The position numbers and the translations under genes are program-made. Source: Chloroflexota bacterium (GTDB taxonomy: Bacteria; Chloroflexota; UBA11872). From it: DNA of 64,000 nucleotides. Position 1 is the first letter of the stretch; each line of letters begins with the position of its first letter. Shown in pieces: positions 60,669-64,000 of this stretch. The stretch covers positions 186,001-250,000 of the forward strand of contig JAPOVQ010000035.1 in the NCBI GenBank assembly GCA_026708035.1, written 5' to 3'. The notes beneath the pieces are model-generated. The model was not told the DNA's origin. It made no database searches and saw only the letters and a list, made by a program, of their open reading frames with translations.

Positions 60669-62255
60669 ATGGACTACGACGCAATCATCGTCGGTTGTGG
60701 CCACAACGGCCTCGTGGCCGCGTTCTACCTGGCGCGGGCCGGAGTGCGGGTGCTGGCGTTGGAGCAGGGCCCCAAGGTCGGCGGCGCGGCCACCACCGAC
60801 GAGCTTTCGCCCGGATACCACTTCTCAACCTGCGCCCACAGCTTCGTGCTGTTCCATCCGCAAATCCTGGACGACATGCGGCTCGTGGAGCTCGGCTTGC
60901 GCGTGTTTCGCCGCGACCCGCCGCAGTTCCACCCATTTGCCGACGGGGAGTATCTGCTCGCCTGGAACGACCTGGAGCGGACGAGGGAATCGATCGCCCG
61001 GATCTCACGTCACGATGCCGAAGCCTATAATGATTATGTCAAGTTTTGGCAGCGCGCGGCAGAGCTCTTCGATCCCTACCTCCTCACGCCCCCGCCCTCG
61101 CTGGGCGAGTTTCTCCGCGCCGCCGAGAACGGTCCCCATGGGTCCGTCGCGCATACCCTCGTCACCGGCACCCGACGTCAGCTCCTCGACGACTATTTCG
61201 AGTCGCCGCGCGTCAAGGCATCGTTCGGCACCACCTTCGACGTCGGGACTACCGACAACGCGGGCGGATTGCTTTACTTCGCCTTCGCCGCCGCTCTTTC
61301 GTCGCGGCTGGGCCAACGCGGGCTAGTGGGATTCCCCCGCGGTGGCATGGGCGCGGTCACGCAACTGCTGCGCCAAGCTGCTGAACTCGCGGGCGCGGAA
61401 GTGCGCACCTCGGCGCCCGTCGACAGCGTGCATGTGGCCGACGGACGCGCCCGCGGCGTCGTTCTCGTCGACGGAACCGTCGTGACCGCCCGAGCCGTGC
61501 TCTCCAACGCCGACCCGCAACGCACGCTCGCCCACCTGGTCCCGCCGGAGCACCTGCCGGAGCCATTCCTCCGCTCGGTGCGCCGTCTGCGCATGAACGC
61601 GGGCTACCTGAAGCTCCACTGCGCCACCACGGGCTTGCCGGACTGGCGCGCCCTACCCGGCGACGGTCCGCAGCATGGCGCCAACGTGCGCATCTGCGAA
61701 TCGCTCGACCACATCGACCGGGCCTGGAACCAGGCGCGCGCCGGTCACATGCCCACCGAACCCGTCCTCGGGCTAGTCTGCCCCTCGGTCTACGACCGCT
61801 CGGCCGCGCCTCCCGGCCGCCACACGATTTCAATCTGGGTCGAGTACGCACCCGTGGGACTCCCGCCAGCCGCCTGGAAGGCCCAGCGGGCTCAAATCGC
61901 CGACGCGCTGATCGACCAGGTCGCGCGCTACGCCCCTAACTTCCCTGATCTGGTGCTGGACACGTACCTCCACGGACCGCCCGAAATCGAGGCCCGCGCC
62001 GGCATCACGCACGGCAACATGCATCACGTCGACATGACCATCGATCAGATGCTGGGGGCGCGCCCGCTGCCCGGCTGCGCCGCCTACCGGACGCCGCTCG
62101 GCGGGCTCTATCTGTGTGGGTCGGGGTGTCATCCCGGAGGCGGGGTCAGCGGCGTGCCCGGCCACAACGCCGCCGGGACCGTGATCCGAGACTTGAACGG
62201 GGTTCCGGCGGCACTCCCACCACGCGCTACCATCGGCGCCGCGCGGCCCGCGTAG
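60669..62255 (+). CDS. FAD-dependent oxidoreductase, phytoene desaturase/PYROXD2-like
   Basis: 528 residues from ATG 60669, with a GAGG six bases upstream; GTG 60663 is less likely. The N-terminal FAD-binding motif is AIIVGCGHNGLVAAFYLARA, followed by EQGPKVGGAATT. The C-terminal ending CGSGCHPGGGVSGVPGHNAA is the typical closing motif of CrtI-type oxidoreductases. No carotenoid genes are near, so a role in carotenoid synthesis is not indicated. Confidence 0.88.
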   Translation: MDYDAIIVGCGHNGLVAAFYLARAGVRVLALEQGPKVGGAATTDELSPGYHFSTCAHSFVLFHPQILDDMRLVELGLRVFRRDPPQFHPFADGEYLLAWNDLERTRESIARISRHDAEAYNDYVKFWQRAAELFDPYLLTPPPSLGEFLRAAENGPHGSVAHTLVTGTRRQLLDDYFESPRVKASFGTTFDVGTTDNAGGLLYFAFAAALSSRLGQRGLVGFPRGGMGAVTQLLRQAAELAGAEVRTSAPVDSVHVADGRARGVVLVDGTVVTARAVLSNADPQRTLAHLVPPEHLPEPFLRSVRRLRMNAGYLKLHCATTGLPDWRALPGDGPQHGANVRICESLDHIDRAWNQARAGHMPTEPVLGLVCPSVYDRSAAPPGRHTISIWVEYAPVGLPPAAWKAQRAQIADALIDQVARYAPNFPDLVLDTYLHGPPEIEARAGITHGNMHHVDMTIDQMLGARPLPGCAAYRTPLGGLYLCGSGCHPGGGVSGVPGHNAAGTVIRDLNGVPAALPPRATIGAARPA

Positions 62256-62285
62256 TCAGACCCTTATGAGAGGCAGAGGCCTGTG

Positions 62286-63584
62286 ATGTCCAAGGCCACG
62301 ACGTCGTCCGAGCAACTCCTGGGAAGAGCCAAGCGTGTGCTGACCGCCGGAGCGTTGGGGCGGTTCAGCATTCCGGACGAGGTCAGCGTGGTATTCGAGT
62401 CCGGCTCCGGCAGCCGTTTGCGCACCGTCGACGGCGATGAGTACATCGACTATCTCCTCGGCTCCGGCCCCGTCCTTCTCGGCCATGCGCATCCGGACGT
62501 GGAAGCGGCCGTGCAAGCCCAGCTGAGCCGCGGCACGACCTATTTTTTCCTCAACGTGCCGGCGATCGAGCTGGCCGAGCGTCTGATCGACGCCGTCCCC
62601 TGCGCCGACCAACTGCGCTACACCAGCACCGGTACCGAGTCCACCCACCTGGCGCTGCGCGGCGCGCGGGCCTACACCGGCCGATCCAAGATCCTCAAGT
62701 TCGAAGGCGCCTGGCACGGCATGCACGACTACGCGCTGTGGGGCACGGTGCCGACCGATGCCAGCGACTATCCGCACTCCGAACCCGACTCGGCGGGGAT
62801 TCCGAGCGTCCTGGGCGACGAGGTGCTCGTGGCCCCGTTCAACGAGCTCGAGATCACGCGGCAGCTCATTGAATCGCACGCCGACGACCTCGCCGCTGTG
62901 ATCGTGGAGCCGCTGCAGCGCGTGCTCAAGCCCGAGCCCGGCTTCCTCGAAGGCCTCCGCGAGCTCACCGCCCGCCTCAGCATCGTGCTCATCTTCGACG
63001 AGATTGTCACCGGGTTTCGCATCGCCTGGGGCGGGGCCCAGGAGCGCTACGGCGTGATGCCCGACATGGCCACCTATGGCAAGGCCATGGCCGGGGCGTT
63101 CCCGCTGGCGGCAATCATGGGCCGTGCCGACGTCATGGACGTATACGCGCGCCAATCACGCTCGACGCGCGACGTGGCTTGGGCCAGCGGCACGTTCAGC
63201 GGAAACCCAGTCGCCGCCGCCGCCGGTGTCGCCGCCCTCGATGTCCTTTCAGCCGACGGCGTCTACGACCGCCTCCAAGCCACCGGGTCGCGACTGCGAC
63301 GGGGCATTGAAGACTTGGGCCGCAAGCACGGCGTCCCCACGCAAGCGTTGGGGGAAGACCCCGTCTTCGGCGTCCGGTTCATGGAAAACGCCCACCCGAA
63401 GACCTGGATGGACCTGCAAGATCACGACGGCGACTTCGGCCATCGCTGGAGCGTCGAGTGCATCCGAGGCGGCCTGCTGCTCAATCCCAACGAAAAGTGG
63501 TACGTCTCGATCGCCCACGACGACGCCGACCTCGACCGCACGTTCGAGATTCTCGATGGGGCGTTCCGGCGGGCGCTCGGCTAG
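62286..63584 (+). CDS. class III aminotransferase, glutamate-1-semialdehyde aminomutase-like
   Basis: 432 residues from ATG 62286 (an AGAGG precedes). PLP enzyme: the Schiff-base Lys is likely K266 (ATYGKAMAG), with the pyridine-N Asp D238 (LIFDEIVTGFR). STGTESTHLALRGARAYTGR and FEGAWHGMHDYALWG resemble glutamate-1-semialdehyde aminomutase (HemL). Haem genes are absent here and the catabolic neighbours suggest another amino-sugar or beta-amino-acid substrate; HemL is the closest fold match only. Confidence 0.85.
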   Translation: MSKATTSSEQLLGRAKRVLTAGALGRFSIPDEVSVVFESGSGSRLRTVDGDEYIDYLLGSGPVLLGHAHPDVEAAVQAQLSRGTTYFFLNVPAIELAERLIDAVPCADQLRYTSTGTESTHLALRGARAYTGRSKILKFEGAWHGMHDYALWGTVPTDASDYPHSEPDSAGIPSVLGDEVLVAPFNELEITRQLIESHADDLAAVIVEPLQRVLKPEPGFLEGLRELTARLSIVLIFDEIVTGFRIAWGGAQERYGVMPDMATYGKAMAGAFPLAAIMGRADVMDVYARQSRSTRDVAWASGTFSGNPVAAAAGVAALDVLSADGVYDRLQATGSRLRRGIEDLGRKHGVPTQALGEDPVFGVRFMENAHPKTWMDLQDHDGDFGHRWSVECIRGGLLLNPNEKWYVSIAHDDADLDRTFEILDGAFRRALG

Positions 63585-63787
63585 CAGAGGCGCCGAGTCG
63601 GCGGCATATATACGCCGCAAATGCCGTAAAGAATCTCACCCAAGCTTGCCTCGAATTGGCTTGGAGCCGTACCATGCTTCCGGTCTGCCGGGGGCGACAA
63701 ACACGGAACCCCTAAATGCGTGTTCGAGCACGCGACATGCGTATGCGGTGGGCATTGAGGTCCGCCGTTACGGCTCAGGAGCGGCTG

Positions 63788-64000
63788 ATGCGTTGGAAGC
63801 TGGGGTTGATCCTCATGATGGTGGCGGTCTTCGTCGTCGCCGTCGCGGCATGCGGCGAGGACGCCGAGGAAATGGTGGAAGAGGAGCCGATGGTCAGTCG
63901 CCTCGCCACCGTACAGGAGCGCGGACACGTCATCTGCGCCAGCCGTAACGACGTTCCCGGCTACGGCTCGCTTGACGCCAACGGCCGCAACGTCGGGTTT
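63788..64000 (+). CDS. substrate-binding lipoprotein of an amino-acid-type ABC transporter (partial)
   Basis: 71 codons visible, cut by the window edge. The start is ATG 63788, six bases after an AGGAG. A hydrophobic signal segment with lipobox ends at C22 (VAVAACGED). The acidic spacer is followed by ATVQERGHVICASRNDVPGY and DANGRNVGF, the opening of the periplasmic amino-acid-binding (SBP family 3) fold. Transport genes are expected to the right. Confidence 0.8.
   Translation, partial: MRWKLGLILMMVAVFVVAVAACGEDAEEMVEEEPMVSRLATVQERGHVICASRNDVPGYGSLDANGRNVGF

Overview
The window is a GC-rich bacterial chromosome segment. Gene order and protein style suggest a member of the Chloroflexota, perhaps an uncultured lineage of the SAR202 or Dehalococcoidia kind. 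That placement is inference, based on the long lipoprotein substrate-binding proteins with Val/Glu/Lys-rich linkers, the Nfed/stomatin pair and the divergent ribosomal proteins. No rRNA or tRNA gene and no CRISPR array was seen.

Region 1 (1-27105, all minus strand) is an unbroken housekeeping block. Read in its own direction it runs rpoB-rpoC, then rpsL-rpsG-fusA-tuf, the full S10 and spc operons, secY-adk-map-infA-rpmJ, rpsM-rpsK-rpsD, and rpoA, which runs off the left edge. Most junctions are short gaps or 1-8 base overlaps. Several proteins carry lineage-specific additions: an insertion in IF-1, acidic tails on S17 and RpoC, a coiled-coil insertion in RpoC, and Arg at the streptomycin-resistance position of S12. 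A 650-base gap upstream of rpoB holds palindromic repeats and a promoter-plus-terminator-like arrangement that could be a leader or a small RNA.

Region 2 (27756-30944, minus) is a chaperone/maintenance group, grpE-dnaJ-prmA-HIT, without dnaK. Region 3 (31096-42730, minus) begins with a double NHL-propeller Tat lipoprotein and continues as a surface-glycan cluster: a polyprenyl-phosphate sugar transferase, five glycosyltransferases, an O-antigen polymerase/ligase-like membrane protein, a dTDP-4-dehydrorhamnose reductase-like enzyme and a small membrane protein.

Region 4 (42833-51710) is mixed: miaB and an unusual SPOR-like/beta-propeller lipoprotein (plus); a stomatin-like SPFH protein, an NfeD membrane protease and a Nudix hydrolase (minus); then a CocE-type hydrolase and a macro-domain protein (plus).

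Region 5 (51707-64000) is transport and catabolism. It holds a PhyH-like dioxygenase and a dipeptide-type ABC transporter (dppB, substrate-binding protein, dppC; no ATPases nearby). Next come two dppC paralogues, each missing its 3' half and fused tail to tail on opposite strands. After these are two coupled TIM-barrel proteins, an FAD oxidoreductase, a class III aminotransferase and the start of another substrate-binding lipoprotein. The inverted dppC junction is the most striking structural oddity and is either a real rearrangement or an assembly chimera.
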